Source: Roseburia zhanii
GTDB lineage: Bacteria; Bacillota; Clostridia; Lachnospirales; Lachnospiraceae
Assembly (NCBI RefSeq): GCF_014287635.1
Contig: NZ_JACOPH010000009.1
Coordinates: 46,414-110,413 of the forward strand
Reading direction: 5' to 3'
Length of the DNA stretch: 64,000 nucleotides
The position numbers were made by a program, and so were the translations under genes. Of this stretch, positions 1 through 9,691 are shown one piece after another (positions within the stretch are counted from its first letter, which is position 1; the number at the start of each line of letters is the position of its first letter). The notes below the pieces were generated by a model. The model saw only the letters and a program-made list of their open reading frames with translations, made no database searches and was not told where the DNA came from.

Positions 1-1
1 C

Positions 2-949
2 ACAGTAGAAGCAGATAAAAAAGTCTGGATGGAGTATGCAAAAGAGCAGAATCTGCATGGTGCACTTCTTAGTTATTTAGAACTGCGGCCGAAGAATTTT
101 TACCGGATCGAAGCAGATGTGGACGGTATGCAGTATGTGACAGCAAGAGGCTGGGAAGATTTTTCCTATCTTCTGTATGCCTATGAGGAAGAGGATCTTC
201 CGGTGACAGAGGAGATTGTTTATGAATATCTGCACCATAAGGAAGTCGCAGAAGATGTGACTGCATATATCGATCTCTACCGCAAATATCAGGACGATTA
301 TGGCATTGATAAGATCCTTTCCGGTCAGGTAAAACCGGCAGTTTTTGCAAGGATCGAGCAGGCAGGATTTGATGAGCGGTTAAGTGTCGTGAACCTGCTG
401 TTAGACGGACTCATGGGATATCTGAAAGCAGCAGATGAGGAAAAACAGCTTACAGATGAATATTTTGCATTTTTACAATCTTACCGCAAGGCATTAGAAA
501 CCTGTGACGATCCAGCGGCAGAGTATCAGAAAAGAGAGGATCAGATGCGGCAGGAAGCAAAAGAAAAAGAGCAGGCAGGTCTGTTTGATAAAGCTGAGGT
601 CAAAAAGATGCATAAGCTGTTTAGCCTGTTAAAAGAAGGAGAAGTGAGCAGTCAGACAGCCACAAAAGAAGATGCTTTTGAAGAAGCAAGGATTCCGTTT
701 GAATGCTGCCGTATGGAACTTGAACAGATAGAGGAAGAGGCAAAAAAAGCATTAGAATATGCATTTGACTTTATGGAAGATGCGTTTGGAAAGAGCGAAG
801 AAATGGTCGTGTTTGTGACTGAATTATCCGTCAATAAAGCGGCTGTGGGATTTTTAGCAGAGCATGAATGTAAACGGTATTTTACCTATAATATGGAACT
901 GATGATCGGAAGCAGGAAAAGTGAGATCATGTCAGAGCTAAAGAGATAA
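2..949 (+). CDS. AAA+ (MoxR-like) ATPase, C-terminal part, 5' end outside window
   Basis: The frame is open from the first complete codon of the window, so the gene starts upstream; the ATG at 29 is only an internal methionine. The visible part is about 315 residues. A segment near the start (VTARGWEDFSYLL, then a YDLY-like helix and KYQDDYG) resembles the lid/C-terminal region of MoxR-type AAA+ ATPases, which act as chaperones often paired with VWA-domain proteins. The Walker motifs would lie outside the window. The middle (about residues 165-245) is rich in Glu and Lys and probably forms a coiled coil. A bidirectional terminator follows 3 bases after the stop. The family assignment is inference from a short resemblance; the partial 5' end is seen directly. 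Confidence 0.55.
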   Translation, partial: TVEADKKVWMEYAKEQNLHGALLSYLELRPKNFYRIEADVDGMQYVTARGWEDFSYLLYAYEEEDLPVTEEIVYEYLHHKEVAEDVTAYIDLYRKYQDDYGIDKILSGQVKPAVFARIEQAGFDERLSVVNLLLDGLMGYLKAADEEKQLTDEYFAFLQSYRKALETCDDPAAEYQKREDQMRQEAKEKEQAGLFDKAEVKKMHKLFSLLKEGEVSSQTATKEDAFEEARIPFECCRMELEQIEEEAKKALEYAFDFMEDAFGKSEEMVVFVTELSVNKAAVGFLAEHECKRYFTYNMELMIGSRKSEIMSELKR

Positions 950-951
950 AA

Positions 952-1001
952 AAACAGAGAGCGTATAAGGTGTTTGAGTATGCCTTAAAGCTCTCTGTTT
1001 T
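952..1001. terminator. bidirectional intrinsic terminator
   Basis: Arms AAACAGAGAGC (952-962) and GCTCTCTGTTT (990-1000) form an 11-bp stem, with A-runs on one side and T-runs on the other. It lies between the convergent AAA+ gene and degV, so it can end both transcripts. Confidence 0.85.
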
Positions 1002-1025
1002 GTATTTGATAAAAGTTTCAATATA

Positions 1026-1895
1026 TTATCTGTAATCACCCATATAAAACAGTGCGATCGTTCCCGGACCGGAGTGTGCACCGATCGTCGGACCAACATA
1101 GTTGATCAGGAAACTTTCAATGCCAAATCTCTGCTTCACCAGATCAGCGACATACTGGGCATCAGCAAGGGAATCACCATGACTGATAAAGACAATGTCA
1201 TTCTGGCTGCGGTAAGCACCCATCTGTTTTTCCATGCTGTCCACAAGTGCCTGTAAAGATTTTTTTCTGCCACGTACTTTAGAAAGTGCGATCAGGTGAC
1301 CTTCATCATCTACATGCAGGATCGGTTTTACATTGATCATCGTGCCTAAAATAGCAGTTGCCTTTGAAACACGTCCGCCTCTGTGCAGATGAAAAAGATC
1401 ATCTACGGTAAAATTGTGTACGATGTGCAGTTTATTCTGTTCTACCCAGTCGGCAACTGTATCAAGATCGGCACCCTGTTCTTTGAGCATGACTGCTTTG
1501 TGGACCAGCAGACCTTCTCCGAGTGATGCTGCTAAGGAATCAATGATTGTGATCTTGCGATCCGGAAATTCTTCGCTTAATTCTTCTGCTGCGATGCGGG
1601 TACTGTTATAACTGCCGCTTAAGCCGGAAGAGAATGCGATATGAAGAATATCATAGCCATCCTTTAAATAAGGAAGAAATATATTTTTAGCATTTTCAGG
1701 ATTCACCTGTGACGTTGTCGGCATAGAGCCGTTCCGCATTTTTTCATAAAACAGCCTGACATCTAACGGGTTATCCTTAGAATAAGTCGTACCTTCTAAC
1801 GTGTAAGTAAGCGACATGATACCAAGATCATGTTTTTTGATGTAATCTTCAGGTAAGTCAGTGGTTGTATCTGTCGTAATGATATAATTGTTCAT
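1026..1895 (-). CDS. DegV family fatty-acid-binding protein
   Basis: A 289-residue DegV protein. The family binds a long-chain acyl group and, as FakB, presents it to the fatty-acid kinase FakA for phosphorylation; which substrate this paralog carries cannot be seen. Family signatures are the N-terminal IITTDTTTDLP stretch, the TSQVNP loop (about residue 60), the SSGLSGSYNS acyl-phosphate loop, the RGGRVSKATA motif and the C-terminal VGPTIGAHSGPGT segment. An upstream extension to 1955 is open, but the ATG at 1895 has a proper AGGAGG site a few bases before it. It is divergent from tig. A mobile repeat (1923-2068) ends only 27 bases upstream of the start, so its native promoter has been displaced or lies beyond the repeat. 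Confidence 0.92.
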   Translation of the reverse strand: MNNYIITTDTTTDLPEDYIKKHDLGIMSLTYTLEGTTYSKDNPLDVRLFYEKMRNGSMPTTSQVNPENAKNIFLPYLKDGYDILHIAFSSGLSGSYNSTRIAAEELSEEFPDRKITIIDSLAASLGEGLLVHKAVMLKEQGADLDTVADWVEQNKLHIVHNFTVDDLFHLHRGGRVSKATAILGTMINVKPILHVDDEGHLIALSKVRGRKKSLQALVDSMEKQMGAYRSQNDIVFISHGDSLADAQYVADLVKQRFGIESFLINYVGPTIGAHSGPGTIALFYMGDYR

Positions 1896-1922
1896 ACCAG
1901 TCCTCCTCTGCTTTGTTCTTTC

Positions 1923-2068
1923 GTTGCTGTTCACACCTGACAGTGTGATCAGCAACGATTACAGCCCATTTAAAATGCCTCTGCGAGGCAGGGCTGTAAT
2001 CACACAATAATTAACATTATGGCGCATAGATTGACAGCGCGGTGTCAAGCTTGCGTCTGAACAGTAAC
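1923..2068. mobile_element. MITE-like element, core type A, with 8-bp near-perfect target duplication
   Basis: Left end GTTGCTGTTCACACC and right end GTCTGAACAGTAAC are imperfect inverted repeats. The flanks GTTCTTTC (1915-1922) and GTTCTATC (2069-2076) match at 7 of 8 positions, as expected for an old target-site duplication. Inside are strong palindromes: ATTACAGCCC with GGGCTGTAAT around GCCTC/GAGGC, and TGACAGCGC near its right end. There is no convincing coding sequence. A shortened relative is at 28015-28066, and elements with the same ends but another core are at 36075, 47091 and 47206. Confidence 0.75.
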
Positions 2069-2120
2069 GTTCTATCCCATAAACATACATATCATACCAT
2101 TTTCGAATCGTAAAATCTAC

Positions 2121-2149
2121 TTGTATTTTAAAAATGCATATGCTATAAT
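2121..2149 (+). promoter_or_regulatory. promoter of tig
   Basis: TTGTAT (2121-2126), a 17-base spacer and TATAAT (2144-2149) with TGC just before the -10. It would give a 5' leader of roughly 150 bases before tig. Together with the MITE it accounts for the 1896-2304 interval; I saw no small gene there. Confidence 0.75.
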
Positions 2150-2304
2150 ACTTCAATGACTGCAGGCGGTGGAAGTATGCCTATTTTTCAGAACACTTAC
2201 AATCGGGCATGTTGCCGCAGAAGAAAGAGAACGTATATTGTAACTATGAAAGTACTGAATAGTTACCGTACATCTATTTATATATAAGGAGGAAAACAGT
2301 TATA

Positions 2305-3636
2305 ATGAGTGTACAGGTAGAGAATTTAGAGAAGAACATGGCAAAACTTACCATCGAAGTGTCAGAGGATAAGTTAGAAGAGGCATTACAGAAGGCATAT
2401 TTAAAACAGAAGAATAAGATCAGCCTTCCGGGATTCCGTAAAGGAAAAGTGCCAAGAAATATGATCGAGAAAATGTATGGACCGGAAATATTCTTTGAAG
2501 ACGCAGCAAATATGCTGATCCAGGAGAATTATGGTGCAGCAGTAGATGAGAGCGGAGCAGATATCGTATCCCGTCCATCTATCGATGTAACACAGATCGA
2601 AAAAGGAAAACCTTTCATCTTCACAGCAGAAGTAGCTGTAAGACCGGAAGTAAAACTTGGTAAATACATGGGAGTTACTGTAACAAAGATCGACACAACG
2701 GTAACAGACGAAGAAGTAGATGAAGCAGTAGAAAAAGAAAGAGATAACAATGCAAGAACAATCACTGTAGAAGACCGTGCGATTGAAAACGGTGATACAG
2801 CAGTGATCGATTTTGAGGGATTTGTCGATGGCGTTCCATTTGAAGGCGGCAAAGGCGAGAATCATTCCTTAGAGATCGGTTCCCACTCTTTCATTGATAC
2901 ATTTGAAGATCAGCTGATCGGTAAGAATACAGGTGATGAAGTAGAAGTGAATGTTACTTTCCCGGAAGAATACCATGCAGCAGATTTAGCAGGAAAACCG
3001 GCAATGTTCAAAGTTAAGATCCATGAGATCAAAGCAAAAGAACTGCCAGAATTAGATGACGAGTTCGCACAGGACGTATCTGAATTTGATACATTAGCAG
3101 AGTACAAAGAGAACTTAAAGAAGAATATTGCTGAAAGAAAAGAAGCAGAAGCAAGAAGAACAAAAGAAGATGAAGCGATCAGAAAGATCGTAGAGAAATC
3201 TTCCATGGAGATTCCGGATGCAATGATCGATACACAGGTAGAAAGTATGATCGAAGAATTTGCACAGAGAATCGCACAGCAGGGATTAAGCTTTGAACAG
3301 TATATGCAGTTCTCCGGCATGACAATGGATAAGATGAAGGATCAGGTAAGACCGGAAGCTGTCAGCCGTATCGAGAGCAGCCTTGTATTAGAGCAGATCG
3401 CAAAAGATGAGAATATCGAAGTATCCGATGCAGATGTAGATGCAGAGATTGATAAGATGGCATCTATGTATGGCATGGAAGCAGATAAGATCAAAGAATA
3501 CATGGGTGATGCAGAGAAAGAGTCCATGAAGAAAGATCTTGCGATCCAGAAAGCCGTTGATCTTATCATGGATAATATCAAAGAACGTGCAAAAGCAAAG
3601 AGCAAGAAAGAAAAAGATGAGGCAGAAGCTGAATAA
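2305..3636 (+). CDS. tig: trigger factor, ribosome-associated chaperone and prolyl isomerase
   Basis: A 443-residue trigger factor, the usual length. It binds the large ribosomal subunit at the exit tunnel and shields nascent chains in the cytoplasm. The ribosome-docking motif GFRKGK is at residues 43-48. An FKBP-type isomerase domain spans about 155-245 (GDTAVIDFEGFVDGVPFEGG), followed by the helical C-terminal chaperone arms and an acidic/lysine-rich tail. The start has the site AAGGAGG 12 bases upstream. tig heads a run with clpP, clpX and lon, a standard clostridial order linking folding to proteolysis. A short hairpin separates it from clpP. Confidence 0.98.
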   Translation: MSVQVENLEKNMAKLTIEVSEDKLEEALQKAYLKQKNKISLPGFRKGKVPRNMIEKMYGPEIFFEDAANMLIQENYGAAVDESGADIVSRPSIDVTQIEKGKPFIFTAEVAVRPEVKLGKYMGVTVTKIDTTVTDEEVDEAVEKERDNNARTITVEDRAIENGDTAVIDFEGFVDGVPFEGGKGENHSLEIGSHSFIDTFEDQLIGKNTGDEVEVNVTFPEEYHAADLAGKPAMFKVKIHEIKAKELPELDDEFAQDVSEFDTLAEYKENLKKNIAERKEAEARRTKEDEAIRKIVEKSSMEIPDAMIDTQVESMIEEFAQRIAQQGLSFEQYMQFSGMTMDKMKDQVRPEAVSRIESSLVLEQIAKDENIEVSDADVDAEIDKMASMYGMEADKIKEYMGDAEKESMKKDLAIQKAVDLIMDNIKERAKAKSKKEKDEAEAE

Positions 3637-3645
3637 GCCATAGCC

Positions 3646-3675
3646 ACAGGCCGGCTCATAAGAGCCGGTCTGTTT
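3646..3675 (+). terminator. hairpin between tig and clpP, probable attenuating terminator
   Basis: ACAG-CCGGCTC, loop ATAA, GAGCCGG-CTGT, followed by a short T-rich stretch. The U-run is weak, so partial readthrough into clpP is likely. Confidence 0.6.
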
Positions 3676-3705
3676 AACATTATAAAGAGTCAGGAGGCAG
3701 CAGAG

Positions 3706-4293
3706 ATGAGTTTAGTACCTTACGTCATTGAACAGACCAGCAGAGGCGAGCGTAATTACGATATCTATTCAAGATTGTTAAAGGATAGGATTATTTTCTT
3801 AGGAGAAGAAGTGAATGAAACAACAGCAAGTTTAGTTGTTGCACAGCTTTTATTCCTTGAATCTGAGGATCCGGGAAAAGATATTCAGTTATACATCAAT
3901 TCTCCGGGCGGTATGGTAACAGCAGGACTTGCAATCTATGATACCATGCAGTATATCAAGTGTGATGTATCTACGATCTGTATCGGACTTGCAGCAAGCA
4001 TGGGAGCATTTTTATTAGCAGGCGGTACAAAGGGCAAGAGAATGGCACTTCCAAATGCAGAGATCATGATCCATCAGCCATCCGGTGGTGCAAAAGGTCA
4101 GGCAACGGAGATTGAGATTGCAGCAGAAAATATCTTAAAGACAAAGAAACGCTTAAATGAAATCCTTGCAGAGAATACAGGAAAGCCATACGAAACGATC
4201 GCTGCTGATACAGAAAGAGATCATTATCTTTCAGCAGAAGAAGCAAAAGAGTATGGTCTGATCGATTATGTAATTACAAAGCGGGAAAAATAA
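3706..4293 (+). CDS. clpP: ATP-dependent Clp protease proteolytic subunit
   Basis: A 195-residue serine peptidase that forms the double-heptamer barrel and degrades substrates fed by ClpX. The catalytic triad is complete: Ser98 in GLAASMGAF, His123 in MIHQPSGG and Asp172 in TERDHYL. The handle and N-terminal loop look normal, and length is typical. A CAGGAGG site precedes the ATG. clpX follows 30 bases later, so the two are expected to be co-transcribed. Confidence 0.98.
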   Translation: MSLVPYVIEQTSRGERNYDIYSRLLKDRIIFLGEEVNETTASLVVAQLLFLESEDPGKDIQLYINSPGGMVTAGLAIYDTMQYIKCDVSTICIGLAASMGAFLLAGGTKGKRMALPNAEIMIHQPSGGAKGQATEIEIAAENILKTKKRLNEILAENTGKPYETIAADTERDHYLSAEEAKEYGLIDYVITKREK

Positions 4294-4323
4294 TATTTAT
4301 ATGTTTTCATATGGAGTGAAGTT

Positions 4324-5622
4324 ATGGCAGGAAGAAATATAATTGGCGGCGACAGCAAAGTTCACTGCTCATTCTGTGGAAAATCACAGGCGCAGGTCAG
4401 AAAGCTGATCGCAGGTCCGGGTGGAGCATTTATCTGTGATGAATGTGTCGATATCTGTGCAGAGATCATTGAGGAAGAATTAGAAGAAGAAGGCGAAGAA
4501 AGAGAAGACCGCGAAAAAGTGTCAGACTGGCAGGAAATCAATCTGTTAAAGCCGGAAGAGTTAAAGTCTTTCTTAGATGAATATGTAGTTGGTCAGGACA
4601 ATGCAAAGAAAGTATTGTCAGTAGCCGTATATAACCACTATAAGAGAATTTTAGCAGGTGCAGATTTAGATGTGGAATTGCAAAAGAGTAATATCTTAAT
4701 GTTAGGTCCTACCGGTTCCGGTAAGACTTATCTGGCACAGACCTTAGCACGTATTTTAAATGTACCATTTGCAATCGCAGATGCGACAACACTTACAGAA
4801 GCAGGTTATGTCGGAGAGGACGTAGAGAATATTCTCTTAAAGATCATTCAGGCGGCAGATTACGATATCAAACGTGCAGAACATGGAATCATTTATATAG
4901 ATGAGATCGATAAGATCACGAAGAAGTCTGAAAATGTTTCAATTACAAGGGATGTATCCGGAGAAGGTGTACAGCAGGCACTTCTTAAGATCTTAGAAGG
5001 AACGGTAGCATCTGTTCCTCCACAGGGCGGCAGAAAACATCCACAGCAGGAACTGATCCAGATCGATACAACCAATATCCTCTTTATCTGCGGTGGAGCA
5101 TTTGATGGTCTTGAGAAGATCATCGAAACCCGTATGGATTCTAAGTCAATCGGATTTAATGCAACCGTCCGTGATAAAAAAGAAGTCAATGTCGGAGAAG
5201 CATTTAAACATGCCATGCCGCAGGATTTCATCAAGTTTGGTCTGATACCGGAATTTATCGGACGTGTGCCGGTCACAGTGTCATTAGATTCATTGGATAA
5301 AGAAGCATTGATCCGTATCTTGACAGAACCGAAGAATTCACTGGTAAAACAGTACAAAAAGCTGTTTGAATTAGATGGAGTGACATTAGACTTTGATCAG
5401 GATGCATTAGAAGCAGTTGCAGCGAAGTCTGTAGAGCGACAGACCGGTGCGAGAGGATTGCGTGCGATCATGGAAAATGTGATGATGGATCTGATGTATA
5501 AGATCCCATCGGACGAATCTATTACCGAGTGTACGATCAATAAAGAGCTGGTGGAAGAAAAAGGATTTATTGATTCCATCGACGAGAATAAAGAAGAACT
5601 ATTAGAATCAAAGAGTGCATAA
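4324..5622 (+). CDS. clpX: ATP-dependent Clp protease ATP-binding subunit ClpX
   Basis: A 432-residue AAA+ unfoldase partner of ClpP. The N-terminal C4 zinc domain has Cys15, Cys18, Cys38 and Cys41. Walker A GPTGSGKT is at 129-136 and Walker B IYIDEID at 191-197. The arginine-finger and sensor-2 regions ([14 protein letters not shown]) are near the C-terminus. The start is the ATG after GGAGTGAAGTT. It lies directly downstream of clpP and upstream of lon; a long hairpin in the clpX-lon gap suggests some transcripts stop there. Confidence 0.98.
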   Translation: MAGRNIIGGDSKVHCSFCGKSQAQVRKLIAGPGGAFICDECVDICAEIIEEELEEEGEEREDREKVSDWQEINLLKPEELKSFLDEYVVGQDNAKKVLSVAVYNHYKRILAGADLDVELQKSNILMLGPTGSGKTYLAQTLARILNVPFAIADATTLTEAGYVGEDVENILLKIIQAADYDIKRAEHGIIYIDEIDKITKKSENVSITRDVSGEGVQQALLKILEGTVASVPPQGGRKHPQQELIQIDTTNILFICGGAFDGLEKIIETRMDSKSIGFNATVRDKKEVNVGEAFKHAMPQDFIKFGLIPEFIGRVPVTVSLDSLDKEALIRILTEPKNSLVKQYKKLFELDGVTLDFDQDALEAVAAKSVERQTGARGLRAIMENVMMDLMYKIPSDESITECTINKELVEEKGFIDSIDENKEELLESKSA

Positions 5623-5648
5623 ACTGCGATTGTGCAGTCAAATGTGGG

Positions 5649-5692
5649 GCTGTCACAGGAATCGGAGAACCGGTTGCTGTTGACAGCTTTTC
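5649..5692 (+). terminator. terminator-like hairpin between clpX and lon
   Basis: GCTGTCA (5649-5655) pairs with TGACAGC (5681-5687), followed by TTTTCT. The loop is long (about 25 bases) and holds a smaller AACCGGTT palindrome. It could end or attenuate the clpX transcript. Confidence 0.55.
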
Positions 5693-5717
5693 TCAACATG
5701 AAAGAAGGGACAAAAGA

Positions 5718-8030
5718 TTGAGAGATATCAGTATTACAATACCGGCAGTCGCATTACGGGGAATGACAATCTTGCCGGGCATGGTGGCACATTTTGATGT
5801 CAGCAGGGAGAGATCCATAAAAGCAGTAGAAGAAGCAATGATGGGTGAGCAGAATATTTTCCTGGTTACCCAGAGAGATGTCGAGGACGACGATCCGCAG
5901 ATTGACGATCTGTATCATATCGGAATCCTTGCAAAGATCAAGCAGGTCATTAAGATGCAGCATGGGATCGTGCGTATTTTAGTAGAAGGTGAAAAACGTG
6001 CGGAACTGTTAGGATTTGTAGAGTCAAAGCCATTTTTATTAGCAGAAGTAAGCCTTCTTGAAGCAGAAGATGAAGAATATTCCACAGAGGTAAAAGAGGG
6101 AATGCTGCGTGCCGTTCAGGAAACATACAGACGTTATGCAGCTTTAAATCCAAAAGCCGGAAAAGAATTTTTACATCAGGTATCTGAAACAAAAGATGCA
6201 GATAAGTTAATGGATCTGATCGTCAATAACCTGCCGGTATATTATGAAGAAAAACAGAAATATTTAGAAGCAGTAACCATCGAAGAACGCTATGAAGTGC
6301 TGATGGAATTACTGCTCAGCGAGATCAATATCATATCGATCAAAAAAGATTTTCAGGAAAAAGTAAAACAGCGGGTAGATAAGAATCAGAAAGAATATCT
6401 GCTGCGTGAGCAGATGAAAGTGATCCGTGAAGAATTAGGAGAAGATAATACAGAATCGGACGCAGACCAGTTTTTACAGGCATTGAAGAAGATAAAAGCC
6501 AAAAAAGATGTAAAAGAAAAGATTAAAAAAGAGATCGACCGCTTTAAAAATATCGGCACCAATTCTTCCGAAAGTGCTGTTGCAAGAGGCTACATTGAAA
6601 CCTTATTAGAACTTCCATGGGATAAGGCATCAAAAGATAATAAAGATTTGAAAAATGCGGCAAAAGTCTTAGATGACGATCATTACGGACTTGAAAAAGT
6701 AAAAGAGCGTATGCTCGAATTTCTTGCAGTAAGGAATTTAACCAGCAAAGGAGAAAGCCCGATCATCTGTTTAGTCGGTCCTCCGGGAACCGGAAAGACA
6801 AGTATTGCAAGATCCGTTGCAAGAGCATTAGATAAAGAATATGTGCGTATCTGCTTAGGCGGTGTCAGAGATGAAGCGGAGATCCGCGGACACAGAAGAA
6901 CCTATGTTGGTGCCATGCCGGGAAGGATCGCAACAGGACTCAGGACGGCGGGAGTGAAAAATCCGCTGATGTTATTAGATGAGATCGATAAGGTCAGCAG
7001 CGACTATAAAGGAGATACGTCTTCCGCACTGCTTGAAGTGCTCGATGCAGAACAGAATAGCAGATTCAGGGATCATTATGTAGAAATACCGATCGATCTT
7101 TCGGAAGTACTCTTTATTGCAACAGCCAATTCCGCACAGGATATTCCAAGGCCGTTATTAGACCGTATGGAACTGATCGAAGTCAGCAGTTATACGGAGA
7201 ATGAGAAGATGCATATTGCAAAAGAGCATTTAGTCCGTAAGCAGATCAAGAAAAACGGTCTGAAAAAAGACCAGTTAAGCATCAGTGAAGAAGCTCTTTC
7301 CATGGTGATACGCGGATATACAAGAGAAGCCGGCGTGCGAAGCCTAGAGCGTAAGTTAGGTGAGATCTGCAGAAAAGCTGCCCGCGAGATCTATGAAGGC
7401 AACAAGAAAAAAGTAACCGTTACGAAGAAAAATTTGGAGCAGTTCTTAGGAAAAGAAAAATATACATTTGACATGGCAGGCAAAACCGATGAAATCGGAA
7501 TTGTCCGAGGACTTGCATGGACAAGCGTCGGTGGAGATACCTTAGAGATCGAAGTCAATGTCATGCCTGGAAAAGGTGAATTTAAACTGACCGGACAGTT
7601 AGGAGATGTGATGAAGGAATCCGCACAGGCGGGTATCAGCTATATCCGTTCTGTCAGTGAGAAGTTTGACATTCCAAAAGAATTTTTCAAGGAAAATGAT
7701 ATCCATATCCATATCCCGGAGGGTGCCGTTCCAAAAGACGGACCATCTGCGGGAATTACGATGGCAACTGCAATGTTATCAGCAATCACAAAGAAGAAAG
7801 TGCGGGCTGATGTGGCAATGACCGGAGAGATCACCCTGCGTGGCAGAGTCCTTCCGATCGGTGGCTTAAAGGAAAAGACGTTAGCTGCGAAAAATGCAGG
7901 CATTAAGACCATCTGTGTACCGAAGAAGAATGAAAAAGATATGGACGAGATACCAGGCGAGATCAAAAATGGCTTAAAGATCGTATACGTGGAAACAATG
8001 GAGGATGTGTTAGACACAGCATTTGTATAA
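5718..8030 (+). CDS. lon: ATP-dependent Lon protease
   Basis: A 770-residue LonA-type protease combining substrate recognition, AAA+ unfoldase and serine-lysine peptidase in one cytoplasmic chain. The N-terminal LAN domain covers about residues 5-200, then a coiled coil. Walker A GPPGTGKT is at 354-361 and LLDEIDK follows near 420. The peptidase dyad is Ser677 (DGPSAGI) and Lys720 (GGLKEK), spaced 43 residues apart as in characterised Lon enzymes. The start is a TTG with GAAGGG upstream; no ATG gives the full LAN domain. engB follows 14 bases after the stop, so they share a transcript. Confidence 0.97.
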   Translation: MRDISITIPAVALRGMTILPGMVAHFDVSRERSIKAVEEAMMGEQNIFLVTQRDVEDDDPQIDDLYHIGILAKIKQVIKMQHGIVRILVEGEKRAELLGFVESKPFLLAEVSLLEAEDEEYSTEVKEGMLRAVQETYRRYAALNPKAGKEFLHQVSETKDADKLMDLIVNNLPVYYEEKQKYLEAVTIEERYEVLMELLLSEINIISIKKDFQEKVKQRVDKNQKEYLLREQMKVIREELGEDNTESDADQFLQALKKIKAKKDVKEKIKKEIDRFKNIGTNSSESAVARGYIETLLELPWDKASKDNKDLKNAAKVLDDDHYGLEKVKERMLEFLAVRNLTSKGESPIICLVGPPGTGKTSIARSVARALDKEYVRICLGGVRDEAEIRGHRRTYVGAMPGRIATGLRTAGVKNPLMLLDEIDKVSSDYKGDTSSALLEVLDAEQNSRFRDHYVEIPIDLSEVLFIATANSAQDIPRPLLDRMELIEVSSYTENEKMHIAKEHLVRKQIKKNGLKKDQLSISEEALSMVIRGYTREAGVRSLERKLGEICRKAAREIYEGNKKKVTVTKKNLEQFLGKEKYTFDMAGKTDEIGIVRGLAWTSVGGDTLEIEVNVMPGKGEFKLTGQLGDVMKESAQAGISYIRSVSEKFDIPKEFFKENDIHIHIPEGAVPKDGPSAGITMATAMLSAITKKKVRADVAMTGEITLRGRVLPIGGLKEKTLAAKNAGIKTICVPKKNEKDMDEIPGEIKNGLKIVYVETMEDVLDTAFV

Positions 8031-8044
8031 AGGAGTACAGATTT

Positions 8045-8656
8045 ATGGTAATTAAAAATATAGAACTTGAAACCGTCTGCGGCATTACAAGTACACTGCC
8101 GGATAATACACTTCCGGAGGTCGCATTTGCCGGAAAATCGAATGTGGGAAAGTCATCTTTGATCAACGGACTGATGAACCGGAAATCATTAGCAAGGACT
8201 TCAGCCCAGCCGGGAAAGACACAGACGATCAATTTTTATAATATCAATCAGGCAATGTATTTAGTAGACCTTCCGGGGTATGGCTATGCAAAAGTATCCG
8301 AGTCAGAAAAGAAGAAATGGGGCGTGATGATCGAAAATTACCTGCATACTTCAAAACAGTTACGGGCAGTATTTCTATTGATCGATATCCGGCATGATCC
8401 GTCAGCAAATGATAAGACGATGTATGACTGGATGGTCTATCAGGGATTTGAACCGATCATCATTGCAACAAAATTAGATAAGATCAAACGCAGTCAGGTG
8501 CAGAAAAATATCAAGGCGATCCGTACAGGCTTAGATGTCCGTCCGGGAACAAAGATCTTCCCATTTTCCGCAGAAACCAAGCAGGGAAGGGACGAGATCT
8601 GGGACTATATTGATTCATTAGTTTTAGAGCAGGAAAGTGATGAGGTATCTGAATGA
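8045..8656 (+). CDS. engB: ribosome biogenesis GTPase EngB/YsxC
   Basis: A 203-residue small GTPase needed for late assembly of the large ribosomal subunit. The G1 loop GKSNVGKS starts at residue 30, G3 is DLPG at 75-78, G4 is TKLD at 142-145, and a SAET-type G5 lies near residue 180. The start is the ATG after AAAGGAG. The lon-engB order is conserved in Firmicutes. The stop codon overlaps the start of the zinc importer gene (ATGA), which ties metal uptake translationally to this housekeeping gene. Confidence 0.97.
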   Translation: MVIKNIELETVCGITSTLPDNTLPEVAFAGKSNVGKSSLINGLMNRKSLARTSAQPGKTQTINFYNINQAMYLVDLPGYGYAKVSESEKKKWGVMIENYLHTSKQLRAVFLLIDIRHDPSANDKTMYDWMVYQGFEPIIIATKLDKIKRSQVQKNIKAIRTGLDVRPGTKIFPFSAETKQGRDEIWDYIDSLVLEQESDEVSE

Positions 8657-9690
8657 AACATAAATACCGTTTTACCGCACTATTGCTGATTACAGTGGCG
8701 GCATGTGCATGTTTGTTAACAGGTATTTACAGAAGATGGCAGACCACAGAAGAAGACACGGAGAAAGTGATCGTAGTGACTTCGTTTTATCCGATGTATA
8801 TTGCAACAGAAAATGTGGCAGGGGACTGTACTGCCATCGAGGTGAAAAATTTAAGTGAGCCGCAGACAGGCTGTCTGCATGATTTCCAGCTGACACCGGA
8901 AGATATGAAACTGTTGTCAACAGCAGATATGTTTGTGATCAATGGCGGCGGAATGGAATCTTTCTTAGATGATGTGACCAAGCAGTATCCTAAGCTGAAT
9001 ATCGTCGAAACAATCGCTGATGAAGCAGATGAAGTTGATACAGATGGCCAGGAAACGATACATGGTCACGAAGATACACCAGATCATGCAGAAGAAACCG
9101 AACATACGCACAGCCATGAGGAAGATGCAGACGATCATGGCAGTGAGGAAGGCAGCCACGAACATGGACATACACATGACAATGCACATGAATGGATGAG
9201 TGTCAGCCATTACCGCAGTCAGGTGGAGAAGATCAAGGATGCCCTGTGTGAAGCATTTCCGGAATATCAGGAAGTCTTTCAGGAAAATGCAAAAGCCTAT
9301 GATGACAAGCTTGCCGCTTTGCAGGCACAGCAGGAGAAGATCGAAAAAGCGGCTTCTGGTACAAAGATCATTACTTTCCATGAAGCCTATGAATATGTCG
9401 CAGAAGATTATGGACTTGACATCTGTTATACGATGGATTTAGATGAAGAACGTCAGATCAGTGCAGGAGAAGTTGCAGATGTTTTAAAAGAGATCAATGA
9501 AAATGATGTGAAGATCATTTTAGCAGAAAAACTCTATGGAAGCAAACTTGCAGAAACAATCCAAAAAGAAGCAGATGTAAACGTCTATTATCTGGATACC
9601 TTAGTGCGTGGAGATTACGATAAAGAAAGTTATATCAAGGGAATGCAGGAAAATATCAATATTTTAAAAGCAGCGTTTGGAGTGGATTAG
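8653..9690 (+). CDS. znuA: zinc/manganese ABC transporter substrate-binding protein (ZnuA/AdcA-like)
   Basis: A 345-residue cluster A-I (TroA-like) metal-binding protein. Residues 1-26 form a signal/anchor segment; VAAC around residue 18 could be a lipobox, though it is not ideal. The mature part begins with VTSFYPMYIATENVAGD, typical of the fold, and NGGGMESFLDD follows. Residues about 135-180 are a long His/Asp/Glu-rich loop (repeated HEHGH-like motifs), a mark of zinc-binding members. It has the ATGA overlap with engB and its permease and ATPase partners downstream. Zinc is the best guess for substrate; manganese cannot be excluded. Confidence 0.93.
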   Translation: MKHKYRFTALLLITVAACACLLTGIYRRWQTTEEDTEKVIVVTSFYPMYIATENVAGDCTAIEVKNLSEPQTGCLHDFQLTPEDMKLLSTADMFVINGGGMESFLDDVTKQYPKLNIVETIADEADEVDTDGQETIHGHEDTPDHAEETEHTHSHEEDADDHGSEEGSHEHGHTHDNAHEWMSVSHYRSQVEKIKDALCEAFPEYQEVFQENAKAYDDKLAALQAQQEKIEKAASGTKIITFHEAYEYVAEDYGLDICYTMDLDEERQISAGEVADVLKEINENDVKIILAEKLYGSKLAETIQKEADVNVYYLDTLVRGDYDKESYIKGMQENINILKAAFGVD

Positions 9691-9691
9691 T

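Noticed and set aside
2401..3680. Several long open frames antisense to tig
   Set aside because: They shadow a very strong tig coding signal; they lack ribosome sites and read as Ser/Phe/Cys-rich composition artefacts.
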